DNA of 64,000 nt from Paenibacillus xylanexedens (GCF_017874615.1 NZ_JAGIKV010000020.1:1-64000), one strand, 5' to 3'; numbered from the stretch's first letter, positions 16,222-25,975 are shown. Translations and numbers: made by a program. Notes: a model not told the origin generated them from the letters alone.

Positions 16222-18798
16222 TCAAGGGCTCCGCTTGGTCAACTCTGGAGTAAACGGAGGAGAAAAAACCGAAGCAAGCCTGCGCAGGTTCTCTCCATAA
16301 CCTGGAGCATGTTCTTCCAGTACAAAACGACGATCATTGCGAACGTTTCCTGCTTCCACTTCCTCAGCCAGCAGTTGGTAACGTTCATACATCTGGACAC
16401 CAGCAGCGGCAGTCTGTTGGGCTCGATCCGTGAACCCTGCCTTCCATTCCCGCCGCGCTGCCTGCTCCATCCAATACAAAGCCGCGGATTGGCCAATGCC
16501 ATCATACCGATTCAATGCGATCGCTTGTTCAAAATATTCTCCAGCCTGCTGTCCTTCGCCGAATTGTGCTGCCAATCGCCCCAGTTCGATGTAAATCTGA
16601 GGGTGCATCTGGGAATGGGACAGGCTGTTTAAAAGGAGTGATTCTGCTTCTCGTCCCGGGAGCGTTCGCGCAAGAGATATCACGATATCCGGTCGATTCG
16701 GGTTAGACTGAAGGGCGGCCATAAGATGCACCTTCTGTGCTGGAGTGCCATCCGGCTCAGACATCGCCTGACGGTACTGCACTTCTGCTACGGCATATCG
16801 GGAGGTCAGCCAGACTGTTCCACCAATCCAGAAAAGGATGATCATCACTGTGGATACCCTTATTAGCCGAGCAGTTACTCGCTGAAAAATATGAAAGAAG
16901 GAACGCATCGAGACAGCTGATGGGTGGGATTGGGTTGGTAAATATTGCAAGAAAAGAGATCTGGATTTAGATCTCAATTTAGATCCCGATTTGGATCTGA
17001 CAGGAGTATATTTCACAGTTACGCCGGATCGCCGGCCCCCCTCTGTTTCCGTCTTCAATGCGACTGCCCAAGCACCGAGCCAGATGAAGAGCATCCAAAA
17101 TAATGTGAAGCTCCAGTCAAAGTCCATCGCCCCATGCAGACCAAAAACAAGCACGGATGGCATGAGCTGCCGTGCAAAATGAAAGATGCTTCGCAGGGTG
17201 AGGAGAAACCACCCTGCGACAAGCACGATGCCGATCATGCCCGTGTCCAGGGCGAGATCGAGCAGGCCGTTGTGGACCTCGCCTCCGACATAAGGCGAGG
17301 ATTGAATGGCGCGGAACATGTTGCGCCATGTATCTCCCCCGTGGCCGAGCCATGCGGCCTCGGTCCACAGCTGGAGGGCGTCCCGCCACATCTGTAGGCG
17401 GGACACCCCAGTGCCGACACCCGCCGCGAGGCGATCGGCGGTGGAGGCCACGGCCATCAGTGCAGCGGCGGCTCCCGCCAGCACGATGGCCGTCAGGGCA
17501 GCGGCGCGCGGAGCCTTGGCGGCGCCGCTGTGCCATAGACGGCACAGCAGCAGCGTGCCGAGCAGCGCAGCTGCCCATGCCCCGGCCAGTGCCAGCAGGC
17601 CGGGCACGGGTGCAGGCGCCAGCTGGGCAGCAGCCAGCTGGCGGTACAGCCAGGCCGCGCACGCTAGTGGCGCGGCCGTGGCCAGCAGCAGCGGCAGGCG
17701 GGCACCGCGCCGCTGCAAAGCAAAGGCGGCGACCGCTGCGCAGCCGGTCGCCAGCCAAGCGCCGCGCGACTCGCTCAGCAGGAGCGCGGCTTGCGCGGGC
17801 ATGAGCGGCAGCACTGCCGCGATGAGTCGCCCGGCCGGCACAGGCCGGGCTATGACTCGCGCGGCGGCTGTCAGCCGCTCCAATGCGTACATGCCAACAA
17901 CGGCACCATACGCATTCGGGTACTGCAATAATCCGCCGAGCCTTGCTCCGGCGGAGCTGATCTCGGGGTCAGCAGTCCGCATCACCCCGAAGGGCAGCGG
18001 CAATATCCCGCACACAGCAAAGATGCCGCTTAGCACAAGCAAGCCGCCTGCCATCTGCCAACCGCAGGCTAACCAACGCGCACCATTCGTGCGCGCAGCC
18101 AGTATTGCGGTGAGCAGAGTAAACATCGCAAGTAGGCTCCACCGCAGCATCTCATCGATGCTGCCCTGTTTACTCACCGAGCCTACCCATGCATGTAGCC
18201 CAAAACATGTCATCATCCCCAGCGGCCATAATACCCGCCACATTCCTGGAAATCGAAAAATTTTCTCAACGATTCGTTCGAGTCTCCCCCGACCCTGTAC
18301 CAATGACATGGGTATTCGTTCACTCGCCTTCTGTGGACGAATACCCACAAGGAAAAGCAAAAACAGGATCAAAGTACTTCCTGCTGCGATCAGAATTACA
18401 GGATACAGATCGGCCGAATAGTACAGCCCACGACTCAGACACCCTGCGAGTAGCAAAACAATTATGACTATGCCTAACCCAACAGTCCACCCCAATCCTG
18501 AATAACGTTTACACCTCAAACTTTGAGAAAAACGCCCTGACGCATCGGTCTGAATAGCTCCATTTGGATTATTTTTATCCTCTTTTTTATACGTATCATG
18601 TTTGTTGTATGTATGTTCCCTATTATATGTACTGTCTTTACTGCCCTTACTGTCCCCATTACATAAGCCCCTGTTATCAACATATTTTGTACCCTCTGCA
18701 TGGTTAAACCCGTCAAACGCCTGTTCCATCATTTCCTCATTCGCCGCATACCCTCGTCTATACCTTACAACTCCCTTATCCATTGTCCTATTCTTCAT
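16222..18798 (-). CDS. O-antigen ligase/Wzy-like polytopic membrane protein with C-terminal TPR region
   Basis: About 858 residues: a hydrophilic Asn/Lys/Asp-rich N terminus (about residues 1-95), then ten or more membrane segments up to about residue 600, with the large outside loop typical of the Wzy/O-antigen ligase superfamily (WLGHGGDTWRNMFRAIQSSPYVGGEVHNGLLDLALDTG near residue 490), and a soluble tail of TPR-like helices (about 690-850). Such proteins join or polymerise sugar repeat units at the membrane. ATG at 18798 has AAGGAGGG 10 bases upstream; an ATG 39 bases earlier has none. Bases 17230-18110 are strikingly GC-rich and Ala-rich compared with the flanks. Confidence 0.8.
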   Translation of the reverse strand: MKNRTMDKGVVRYRRGYAANEEMMEQAFDGFNHAEGTKYVDNRGLCNGDSKGSKDSTYNREHTYNKHDTYKKEDKNNPNGAIQTDASGRFSQSLRCKRYSGLGWTVGLGIVIIVLLLAGCLSRGLYYSADLYPVILIAAGSTLILFLLFLVGIRPQKASERIPMSLVQGRGRLERIVEKIFRFPGMWRVLWPLGMMTCFGLHAWVGSVSKQGSIDEMLRWSLLAMFTLLTAILAARTNGARWLACGWQMAGGLLVLSGIFAVCGILPLPFGVMRTADPEISSAGARLGGLLQYPNAYGAVVGMYALERLTAAARVIARPVPAGRLIAAVLPLMPAQAALLLSESRGAWLATGCAAVAAFALQRRGARLPLLLATAAPLACAAWLYRQLAAAQLAPAPVPGLLALAGAWAAALLGTLLLCRLWHSGAAKAPRAAALTAIVLAGAAAALMAVASTADRLAAGVGTGVSRLQMWRDALQLWTEAAWLGHGGDTWRNMFRAIQSSPYVGGEVHNGLLDLALDTGMIGIVLVAGWFLLTLRSIFHFARQLMPSVLVFGLHGAMDFDWSFTLFWMLFIWLGAWAVALKTETEGGRRSGVTVKYTPVRSKSGSKLRSKSRSLFLQYLPTQSHPSAVSMRSFFHIFQRVTARLIRVSTVMIILFWIGGTVWLTSRYAVAEVQYRQAMSEPDGTPAQKVHLMAALQSNPNRPDIVISLARTLPGREAESLLLNSLSHSQMHPQIYIELGRLAAQFGEGQQAGEYFEQAIALNRYDGIGQSAALYWMEQAARREWKAGFTDRAQQTAAAGVQMYERYQLLAEEVEAGNVRNDRRFVLEEHAPGYGENLRRLASVFSPPFTPELTKRSP

Positions 18799-18840
18799 CC
18801 TTATCCACCCTCCTTCCTTCCACCGCTCCCCACGCATAAC

Positions 18841-18875
18841 AAAAAGACAGAAGATCCCGATAACGGGTCCTTCTG
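18841..18875 (-). terminator. Terminator after the methyltransferase gene
   Basis: Minus-strand stem CAGAAG..CCCG/CGGG..CTTCTG (18848-18875, loop of four) followed by TCTTTTTG. It lies 115 bases past the methyltransferase stop and just upstream of the start of the Wzy-like gene. Confidence 0.8.
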
Positions 18876-18989
18876 CCTGATATACATCTGACAGTTATGA
18901 TGTTGCTTGCTACGCAGTATGTGCATTGAATATCATTTTACATTCAGGGACCCTAGTTGCAGTATGTCCCTGGATTGTCATTGGCACAC

Positions 18990-20237
18990 TCAGCAAAGGT
19001 CGCAATTTGCGGAATCCTGAACGGTTTCTTTGCTCGAATTTGATTTCCCGTTGGCCTGCTTGCCATCGCCAGGAAGCAAATCGGCACAAGCCCGCTCCAA
19101 ATATGGATCGGCATGAATGAAATCACGGAAAGCCGTATATTCATTCCACATCTCCGTCACTTCGCCGGCCTGACCGCGAACAGCACGAATCAATATGTTT
19201 TTAGGCGTATTCTCCATATCGATGAATTCAAGCAATTGTGTCTTGTATCCCATCAAATCAAGCAACTTGGCACGAATCCCATCCGTAGCCAGTGCGGAAA
19301 AACGTTCCTTAAGGATGCCATGGGACAACAACGGATTCATCACGGAAGCCTCTACTTGATCAAACAGTTCATGCTGACAGCAAGGAACAGACAGAATAAC
19401 AGAAGCCCCCCAACGAACTGCCTTCTCCAAAGCAGCATCGGTAGCTGTATCACAGGCATGAAGCGTAACAACCATATCCACTTCATTCAATTCATCGTAG
19501 TCCGCGATGTCTCCAACCAGAAACTTCAGATCGCCATAATGCAATCGATTAGCCAGATCATTACAGTGTTCAATTACATCTGCCTTCAAGTCCAACCCAA
19601 TAATCTTGAGTGAACGACGTTGTTGTACAGACAGATAATGATATAACGCAAAGGTCAGATAAGACTTGCCGCAACCAAAATCAACGATGGTCAGTGGACG
19701 TCCCTCAGGTAAATGCGGAATAACATCCTGCACCATTTCGAGGAAACGGTTGATCTGTCTGAACTTATCATACTTACGGGCGAGCACACGACCTTCTTCG
19801 TTCATGATACCAAGTTCAACGAGGAACGATACAGGTACGCCTTCTTCCAATACATATTGCTTCTTGCGATTATGCGACAGATCCACCGCAGTTTTGGAAG
19901 CAGATTTGGTCAGAATGGATACTTTATATTTTTTGCTGATCAAAATTTGATAGTCTGCCTCGGTCGTACAGAGCAGGCCTTGACGAAACGTCTCTTCGCA
20001 TAACAAAGTCATGCGCTCAGCCGCTTCAGCCGGAGTCAAATTCTCGTGCAGCACTTTGTTGTTATAATGAAATGCAAATTGATAATGCAGCTGATTCTTC
20101 AGTGTCACCGGCTTGACTTGCACTTTGGTATACGAGACATTGTCCCGTCTGCGCAGCTGGCTCCAGGTCGCTGTAATCAGCGAATTCTGTTCAAAGATGT
20201 CTTGTATAAGCTTTCGCAATGAATCCACGGGGTACAT
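18990..20237 (-). CDS. Class I SAM-dependent methyltransferase (Methyltransf_32 type)
   Basis: 415 residues. The first ~160 form a family-specific N-terminal domain; the Rossmann core follows, with motif I TIVDFGCGKSYLTFALYHYL (about residue 185), motif II acidic position IIGLDLKADVIEHC and the LHACDTATDAAL stretch, ending about residue 380. This layout matches the Methyltransf_32 family (GSTCD-like). The substrate is unknown. The C-terminal ~30 residues are low complexity (Gly, Lys, Asn, Ser). The ribosome binding site is weak (GAAAGTGAG), so the start is moderately sure. Single-gene unit. Confidence 0.85.
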   Translation of the reverse strand: MYPVDSLRKLIQDIFEQNSLITATWSQLRRRDNVSYTKVQVKPVTLKNQLHYQFAFHYNNKVLHENLTPAEAAERMTLLCEETFRQGLLCTTEADYQILISKKYKVSILTKSASKTAVDLSHNRKKQYVLEEGVPVSFLVELGIMNEEGRVLARKYDKFRQINRFLEMVQDVIPHLPEGRPLTIVDFGCGKSYLTFALYHYLSVQQRRSLKIIGLDLKADVIEHCNDLANRLHYGDLKFLVGDIADYDELNEVDMVVTLHACDTATDAALEKAVRWGASVILSVPCCQHELFDQVEASVMNPLLSHGILKERFSALATDGIRAKLLDLMGYKTQLLEFIDMENTPKNILIRAVRGQAGEVTEMWNEYTAFRDFIHADPYLERACADLLPGDGKQANGKSNSSKETVQDSANCDLC

Positions 20238-20333
20238 CTCACTTTCGGTTTGGTTTGGTCAACCGTTACCATACCACAATTCCGTTCCCTCTCCAAGTAA
20301 AGGCAGGTAACAGGCCTTGATCCAATCCATATT

Positions 20334-21038
20334 TTATGAGTTCATCTCTTGACGACTTAGTTCAGCTAGTCCCTCTTCAACTTCGTTCCGTGGCAGACCG
20401 CCCTGCTCCAGTTGTTCATCCGTGAGTGGGCTCAACCTTTCATAGAACGCCTGTACATCATCTCGGTAGCTCACCGGGAATTCAGCACCAAGTTGTAGTA
20501 GCCTGTACCAACTGTTCTCTGCCTGGTCATAACGTCCTTGTTGTTCACGATACAGGGCAAGCTGTCTTTCGGTTCGAGCAGGAAGTTCATATTCTTTCGT
20601 AAGCCCTAACACACCCTCCACCCGTTCCGGTGCGTCCAACAACTTGGGATTAGCGCCATGATTCAATGCATACAGGTAAAAATGAAGTGATCTCATCAAT
20701 CGAATAACAGCCTCATCCTCTGCGTCCATTCTTTCCTGATCATCTATGCCTTCCACTTTGGCCTTCTCTTGATAAATGTAAGCTTCTTCTTCAATCAGCC
20801 TCGCGGCTTGCTGCAGATTGTCTACCTCAATCATTCCGCGAAAACGGAACATTTCAATAACATCCTCTGCTGGCAATGAGTTCAGTAGCGATAAGTTCAA
20901 CCCAAACTGCCTGCGCATCAGCTCATCCAGTTCAGACAATGCCTCGGTATGCTTGCGCTGCTGTTTGAGCGTGAACACTTTGCCTATTGCTTCAGTCATT
21001 TCCTCCATCATGCGGAGCAGATAATCTTTTCTGAACAT
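20334..21038 (-). CDS. DUF6483-like helical protein
   Basis: 234 residues, almost entirely alpha-helical with TPR-like spacing (ERQLALYREQQGRYDQAENSWYRLL near residue 170), acidic, no membrane segment. The N-terminal part MFRKDYLLRMMEEMTEAIGKV resembles the DUF6483 family as I recall it; no function is known. GGGGG lies seven bases before ATG. Alone between methyltransferase and hydrolase genes. Confidence 0.65.
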   Translation of the reverse strand: MFRKDYLLRMMEEMTEAIGKVFTLKQQRKHTEALSELDELMRRQFGLNLSLLNSLPAEDVIEMFRFRGMIEVDNLQQAARLIEEEAYIYQEKAKVEGIDDQERMDAEDEAVIRLMRSLHFYLYALNHGANPKLLDAPERVEGVLGLTKEYELPARTERQLALYREQQGRYDQAENSWYRLLQLGAEFPVSYRDDVQAFYERLSPLTDEQLEQGGLPRNEVEEGLAELSRQEMNS

Positions 21039-21309
21039 GCTGTATGCCCCCTCATTATTCGAACCTATACATTCAATCGCCCTAATATCGTTCCTTTATA
21101 TTTATTTTAATTCATGCCATGACAAAAAGCCAAAAACAAGACACACGTGTCTTTGCTCTGGCCATGAACACACCAAGCCCCCGCCTATCCCAAAGGGACG
21201 TGGCAGGGGCTCGGTTGGAATGGAACTGGTTACTCCTCCTCCACAAGAGGTTGAATCATCCAGAAACCAAACTATATTCAAATGCAATCAACATAAATCA
21301 CTTCATCAA
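21039..21309. other. Intergenic stretch without gene
   Basis: Contains a GC-rich inverted repeat (AGCCCCCGCC ... GGCAGGGGCT, about 21177-21213) without a T-run on either side, so it is not a convincing terminator. No credible reading frame. Confidence 0.4.
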
Positions 21310-22101
21310 TTACTTCGATAATCCAGCCATAAATTGTTTAATGACCTGAATTAACTCTTCAGGAGCTTCGTACATGCTCATATGACCTGCACCCGCAATC
21401 ACGGCTTGCACGATATGTGGCTTGTCACTTGTAAATGTACGTTCTGGCGGGATAACAGCATCCTTCTCTCCCGCAACCAGCAATACAGGTAAAGGTGTAG
21501 CCGATAACACATCGCGGCGATCCGGGCGTTCTCGCATAGCAAGTGCAGCACCAACAGCACCTTGAGGAGCAGTCTGGTAACCAATTTCCTTCACACGTGT
21601 TACATGCTTAGATAGCGATTCCACATGTTCAGGTGCAAACAGTCCGGGAACCAGTCCATCTATAAAATTTACGATACCTTCAGTTTGAATGGTGGATACA
21701 GCACGAAGGCGTTTTTCCTTGGCTTCTTCACTGTCCGGATAGGCTGTCGAATGAATCAGACCAAATGCATTCAAACGCTCCGGGTGACGTTGTGCAATCG
21801 AGAGCGCAATATATCCCCCCATCGAGTGTCCCAGAAGGACCGCTTTTTCCACATTCAACTCATCCATCAACTGTAATACATCGTTGCCCATCTGTTCGAT
21901 GGTATAACTTCCTACAGGTGCATCTGTTTTTCCGTGTCCACGCAGATCAGGTACGATACAGCGATAGCTGCGTGCCAGTTCAGGTACGACCTCATCCCAA
22001 TACGATGAACTGCCACAGTATCCGTGGAGCAAAATGAGTGCTTCTCCCTTACCTTGTTCGGCATAACAAATCGTTGTTCCATCACACATCACTTTTTCCA
22101 T
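21310..22101 (-). CDS. Alpha/beta hydrolase
   Basis: 263 residues, single alpha/beta-hydrolase fold. The oxyanion HG motif (LLHGYCGSS, about residue 25), nucleophile Ser93 in GHSMGG, the acid in VAGEKDAVIPP and the base His in GAGHMSMYEAP are all present. The lid region (about 130-185) is helical. The substrate, an ester, lactone or haloalkane-like compound, cannot be told. GAGAGGG before ATG. Alone; not part of a visible operon. Confidence 0.9.
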   Translation of the reverse strand: MEKVMCDGTTICYAEQGKGEALILLHGYCGSSSYWDEVVPELARSYRCIVPDLRGHGKTDAPVGSYTIEQMGNDVLQLMDELNVEKAVLLGHSMGGYIALSIAQRHPERLNAFGLIHSTAYPDSEEAKEKRLRAVSTIQTEGIVNFIDGLVPGLFAPEHVESLSKHVTRVKEIGYQTAPQGAVGAALAMRERPDRRDVLSATPLPVLLVAGEKDAVIPPERTFTSDKPHIVQAVIAGAGHMSMYEAPEELIQVIKQFMAGLSK

Positions 22102-22161
22102 ATGAATCCCTCTCTCTGCGCGAATTAAATAATTCAGGTTGTATATTATTAAGCCTACATA

Positions 22162-22719
22162 TCATGAATGAAACGTTTGTCTCCATTTCCATGCTTCAAT
22201 TGCGGCGTCTGCAATCGTTCGGGACATCCCCATGACCAAGTGAAGCGAGGTCATCTGCAAAATGGAATAGGGCCTTGGTCCATTCACATTAACCACAGCT
22301 GCTACACTGTATTGTCCAACAGGGGGTAGCTTGCCTCCGACCGATTGGGCCGGAATGAGTGGGTTATTCGAGAGATAGTATGTACCTACGGCGTGCTTGG
22401 GACCCAGACATGCATCAATCGCTATGATGGCATGGTGTGCAGGAATAAGTGCCAATTTCTTTTCCAGCGTATCTGCATCACAAGGGGAAGACAGCGTGCC
22501 AATCACGTTCTCCATTCCGCTCTCTTGCAGTAAACTTCCTGTCAGTGGACCCAGAGCATCCCCGGTGGAACGATCAGTACCGATGCAGACAAACGTGATT
22601 TCAGCTGGAGAATGAAGTTGAACGATGTTTTTGAAAAATAAGACCAGATTCTCTGCAGGCACGCCTTTGCGGACTTCCCTTCCTTGATGGCGAACCATTT
22701 CTCGCTTATACGCTGCCAA
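22162..22719 (-). CDS. yyaC: YyaC-type spore protease family protein
   Basis: 185 residues. Matches the YyaC family (relatives of the germination protease GPR): FVCIGTDRSTGDALGPLTG near residue 50, IIAIDACLG near 97 and PPVGQYSVAAVVNV near 140. In Bacillales it is expressed in sporulating cells and its exact substrate is unresolved. I chose the TTG at 22719, with GGAGGG eight bases upstream; the ATG at 22740 lies before that site and has none of its own. Confidence 0.85.
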   Translation of the reverse strand: MAAYKREMVRHQGREVRKGVPAENLVLFFKNIVQLHSPAEITFVCIGTDRSTGDALGPLTGSLLQESGMENVIGTLSSPCDADTLEKKLALIPAHHAIIAIDACLGPKHAVGTYYLSNNPLIPAQSVGGKLPPVGQYSVAAVVNVNGPRPYSILQMTSLHLVMGMSRTIADAAIEAWKWRQTFHS

Positions 22720-22876
22720 GCTGTATTCCCTCCAGTACACTCAGGTTCCGTTAAATCCTGTTGTTGTATCCATCATTGTAACCGATGCTTGGTTTCCCCG
22801 CAAAAGCATTAGCCTGAGCGCTTCCAATCATGATACAATAGCAAGAGTTTCCGATACGGAAGGGATGAACTTAACG

Positions 22877-23101
22877 ATGGATTTAACACAAGCAACAGCA
22901 GCCAATATGGAATATATGATTGAAGCGATCAAAACCAAACTTCGTATGGCAAGCGGTGCCGCCATGCAAGCTTCTTCATTCCCACTTGAGAAATATGAAG
23001 ATCTGTTTGACCTGTATGAAATGATTTTGAGCAAGGAACATCTCAGTATCTCTGAAGTGGAAGCTGTCGCTTCGGAACTGGGTAATCTTCGTAAATCTTA
23101 A
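22877..23101 (+). CDS. DUF1128 (YfkK-like) small protein
   Basis: 74 residues, helical, matching DUF1128 in size and in the motif MIEAIKTKLRMASGAAMQASSFPLEKYEDLFDLY... with the repeating hydrophobic pattern. Function unknown; relatives (YfkK) are cytosolic. GGAAGGG lies ten bases before ATG; an in-frame ATG four codons earlier abuts that site and is unlikely. Ends at a strong terminator. Confidence 0.82.
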   Translation: MDLTQATAANMEYMIEAIKTKLRMASGAAMQASSFPLEKYEDLFDLYEMILSKEHLSISEVEAVASELGNLRKS

Positions 23102-23105
23102 GCCA

Positions 23106-23150
23106 AAAAAGGACCTGTTTTCCACATCACCGTGGGAACAGGTCCTTTTT
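23106..23150 (+). terminator. Bidirectional terminator between DUF1128 and pirin genes
   Basis: Stem GGACCTGTT.TCCAC with GTGGGAACAGGTCC (about 23110-23146), six A on the left and five T on the right. It serves the DUF1128 gene on the plus strand and the convergent pirin gene. Confidence 0.9.
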
Positions 23151-23165
23151 CGCATGTTTATATCC

Positions 23166-23891
23166 TTAAGGCAGGTCAACCAAAACAAATTCGGCAGGTT
23201 CACTGTCTGTACTCGTGATTTGCAGATCACAGCTTTTGCGAATTCGTGCGGCATCGCCCGGCTTGAGGTTGAAGTTGCCATCCGAACAATGAATCTCTAC
23301 ATGTCCACTGATCAGGAAAAGATGTGTCCGTCGGTCTTCATGTTGCGGGTACATCAACTTCTTCCCGGACTCCAAATGGGACAGATAACAGGTTACATCC
23401 TGGGAAATAGGCAATGCGCCTTCACTTCCCTCGCCCCCTTGCCCGGATACAATCGGACATAGACGATTCAAATACTCCTGCGGCTCTATTCTCCGATTCG
23501 TATAGGTAGGTTTCAGCATACGCTCCGATGGCAAAAACCACATCTGGAGGAAACGTACCGGTTCATCCGCTGACGGATTGGTCTCGGAGTGTTCCACTCC
23601 CGTACCCGCACTCATCACTTGGACCGTACCCGGTTCAAGCAATTGTTCTGTTCCCATACTATCCGTATGTTTGAGTGTACCTGATATGACATAACTGACA
23701 AGTTCAAGATCATGATGTGGATGTTTCTTAAAGCCTTCTTGCGGCATCAGCGTGTTTTCATTATGAGCCAACAGACAGCCAAAATGGGCGTTGCTTGGAT
23801 CATCATAATCCGCAAAGGAAAAGCTGAATTCACTGTGTATCCAACCTCGATCCGACGTGTGCCTTTCTTCCGATGTCACCACTTTAATCAT
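23166..23891 (-). CDS. Pirin-family cupin protein (YhhW-like)
   Basis: 241 residues in two cupin halves. The metal site is visible as HPHHDLELVSYV (about residues 57-68), the second His-x5 position in GTGVEHSET (about 100) and downstream Glu/Gln residues. Pirins are iron-binding; some act as quercetinases. ATG at 23891 has GGAGG nine bases upstream, which excludes an extension to 23942. Convergent with the DUF1128 gene. Confidence 0.88.
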   Translation of the reverse strand: MIKVVTSEERHTSDRGWIHSEFSFSFADYDDPSNAHFGCLLAHNENTLMPQEGFKKHPHHDLELVSYVISGTLKHTDSMGTEQLLEPGTVQVMSAGTGVEHSETNPSADEPVRFLQMWFLPSERMLKPTYTNRRIEPQEYLNRLCPIVSGQGGEGSEGALPISQDVTCYLSHLESGKKLMYPQHEDRRTHLFLISGHVEIHCSDGNFNLKPGDAARIRKSCDLQITSTDSEPAEFVLVDLP

Positions 23892-24030
23892 GTTCATCCA
23901 CCTCCAAGGGTTTAGAGCTGCCACATTACCGCGGCAGTCCATGCGTGTATATGAATTGTATAGATGAATACCAGTTGGTATGTCATCTTTACCCGGGGTC
24001 CGGCAACTCTAATCACGCCCCTTCTTAAGG

Positions 24031-25050
24031 TTATACGCTATCTTCAAGTGAGTGGAGAATGAACTCACTATCTGCATGACCTACAAGGGTACCCGCATCA
24101 TTTCGGATGTCCGAAGGGAACACTTCAGCCAATCGGGCAATGGTTCTCTCATTGGAATAACCAATCTGTCTCAGGATGGATTGGGTAATGAAGGCCCACT
24201 CTTCCTCGGAACCATCAAGCACCTTGAAGGTGATTCCCAGTCTTTCTTTTTTCAGACCAAATCCGAATACCCCCTTGAATCCACCCTTCGCCACAATGTT
24301 ATCGTCTTCCAGCAGCACTGAATCTACACGCTCCGTGCCACCAACCATCAACGGATGTTCATTCATAGCTGATGTTATGGTCTCTACAGCTGTTCTTGTG
24401 GAAGGATCAGCGATAAGATCCGGACAAGCGAGCTTCAGATAGGCGTTCGACAATGCCGACAACGGCAAAGAAAATACCGGAAAGCCGCAGCCATCCGTCC
24501 CAAGCTCAATCTCTTTTTCCTCAATACCTGCCAGGTCTGCAAAGGTTTCAAGAATTTCTCGTTGCACCGGATGATCCGGTTCAGCGTAACTGCCCAGATC
24601 AACCTGCTTCATCTGGCTGTACCCCAGAATCCCCAGATGTTTTCCGGAGCAGTTGTGCAAGATGCGCCGTTTCTCTCCTTGTGCACGTAACCATTGGTTA
24701 CGGCTTTCTTCATTAAGCGGATAGCTTGGTGCACAGATCAGGCATTCTTCTCCCAATCCAATTTTACCGGATAACTGCTCCAGCACCCGAATGTGTTCCG
24801 GTTCCGAACGATGCGAAGAGGACATAATGGCAATCTCCTGTGCTGATAGGCCATAGTGACTGGCAATTCCTGCCCGAATACCTGGAATGGCTTGAAAAGG
24901 TTTGGCAGATGAGCGAGTGAACGCTCTAAAATGAGGGTCACCAGCCGAGTATACGATTCGGCCATACTCATCCGTAATACTTATGTGTCCGTAATGGGCG
25001 CATTCCATAACGCCTGCACGGTATTCTTTAATTAACAAGGCACTCTCCAT
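24031..25050 (-). CDS. Asparaginase II-family protein
   Basis: 339 residues over the length of the asparaginase II family (PF06089), which is unrelated to classic AnsA/AnsB enzymes. Conserved positions: FTRSSAKPFQAIP (about residue 45), SSSHRSEPEHI (about 75), HNCSGKHLGIL (about 130) and GTDGCGFPVFSLPLS (about 185). Expected reaction: L-asparagine to aspartate and ammonia. ATG at 25050 has AAAGGAG eight bases upstream. No signal peptide. A PAP2 gene diverges upstream. Confidence 0.86.
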   Translation of the reverse strand: MESALLIKEYRAGVMECAHYGHISITDEYGRIVYSAGDPHFRAFTRSSAKPFQAIPGIRAGIASHYGLSAQEIAIMSSSHRSEPEHIRVLEQLSGKIGLGEECLICAPSYPLNEESRNQWLRAQGEKRRILHNCSGKHLGILGYSQMKQVDLGSYAEPDHPVQREILETFADLAGIEEKEIELGTDGCGFPVFSLPLSALSNAYLKLACPDLIADPSTRTAVETITSAMNEHPLMVGGTERVDSVLLEDDNIVAKGGFKGVFGFGLKKERLGITFKVLDGSEEEWAFITQSILRQIGYSNERTIARLAEVFPSDIRNDAGTLVGHADSEFILHSLEDSV

Positions 25051-25150
25051 GCGAGTTCTCTCCTTTGTGCTCCCGATTTCATCTCTGCTTTGCGTCACGA
25101 CGCCGCATGGGATATCTTAAATAGTATAGTACAAAAGCGACGTTTTTACA

Positions 25151-25176
25151 GTTTTTTCGACAGGCATTTCGGGTAT
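25151..25176 (+). promoter_or_regulatory. SigB-like promoter ahead of the PAP2 gene
   Basis: -35 GTTTTT (25151-25156), 14-base spacer, perfect -10 GGGTAT (25171-25176), 52 bases upstream of the PAP2 ATG. The established B. subtilis sigma-B consensus is GTTTAA-N12-14-GGGTAT. SigB itself is encoded about 3 kb away. Confidence 0.6.
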
Positions 25177-25227
25177 AGCTTTATCATCTATGTTCATCTA
25201 CTACAATAACTGAAGGAGAAACTCATT

Positions 25228-25929
25228 ATGCCGCGCAAAACGTATTCACCAGCCTCATTCAGTTCAAATTCCGGTACGTTATTACGTCCACTCCTCAACT
25301 GGGGTTTGGCTGGCCTGGCCCTCAGCGCATCGGTCGTATTCATCCTGGCAGGTTTGGGTGCCTGGTTGGGTGCTGATGTTATTATTCGTCTGGATGATCA
25401 AATTCAGCAATTATTTTATCTGAATTCAGATTCACGTCTTCATTTATTCCCTTACACTGCATTCATAACCGCATTGGGCTCATTCAAAATCTCTGCTGTA
25501 GCTGCAGGAGGTTTTGCTCTTCTTTTCTTCATACAACGCAGTCCAAGGTTTGTTATATATGGATATGCGCTCACGGGAAGTTTTGCCATGATGTGGATTC
25601 TGAACACGTTATTGAAGGAATTTTTCAGACGAAGCAGACCTGAACTGGATCATCTGCTGGTCGTTCACGGGTACAGCTTTCCCAGCGGACATGCCATGAT
25701 CTCCATGGGCTTCTACGGAATGCTTTTTGTAATCTGGGCCATTGAACGGCAGCGACATAACACTTCCGGTGTGTGGCTTCCTGTCCTATGTGGTATTAGT
25801 TTTATTTTCTTGATTGGCCTCAGCCGGATCATGTTGGGCGTTCATTATCCTACGGATGTATTTACTGGATTTACTGCTGGATTGGCATGGATCTTCTGCA
25901 TGGTTAAAGGCATTAAACAAAGCCGCTAA
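25228..25929 (+). CDS. PAP2-type membrane phosphatase
   Basis: 233 residues, six likely membrane segments. The three phosphatase motifs are intact: KEFFRRSRP (about residue 130), PSGHAM (about 152) and SRIMLGVHYPTD (about 200). Members dephosphorylate undecaprenyl diphosphate or phosphatidic/other lipid phosphates on the outer face; which one this uses is not readable. GAAGGAG before ATG. It carries a SigB-like promoter and leads a run of small stress-type membrane proteins. Confidence 0.9.
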   Translation: MPRKTYSPASFSSNSGTLLRPLLNWGLAGLALSASVVFILAGLGAWLGADVIIRLDDQIQQLFYLNSDSRLHLFPYTAFITALGSFKISAVAAGGFALLFFIQRSPRFVIYGYALTGSFAMMWILNTLLKEFFRRSRPELDHLLVVHGYSFPSGHAMISMGFYGMLFVIWAIERQRHNTSGVWLPVLCGISFIFLIGLSRIMLGVHYPTDVFTGFTAGLAWIFCMVKGIKQSR

Positions 25930-25975
25930 AGAATGAATTCCTCTAATTTCCAGTTCATTCCTCCTCATCTTTATT

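Noticed and set aside
17306..18421. A 371-residue plus-strand open frame opposite the Wzy-like gene
   Set aside because: It is Ala/Arg/Ser-rich noise created by the GC-rich patch; no ribosome binding site, no family resemblance, and the minus-strand gene is well supported by membrane topology.
21177..21213. GC-rich inverted repeat read as a terminator
   Set aside because: No T-run on either strand.
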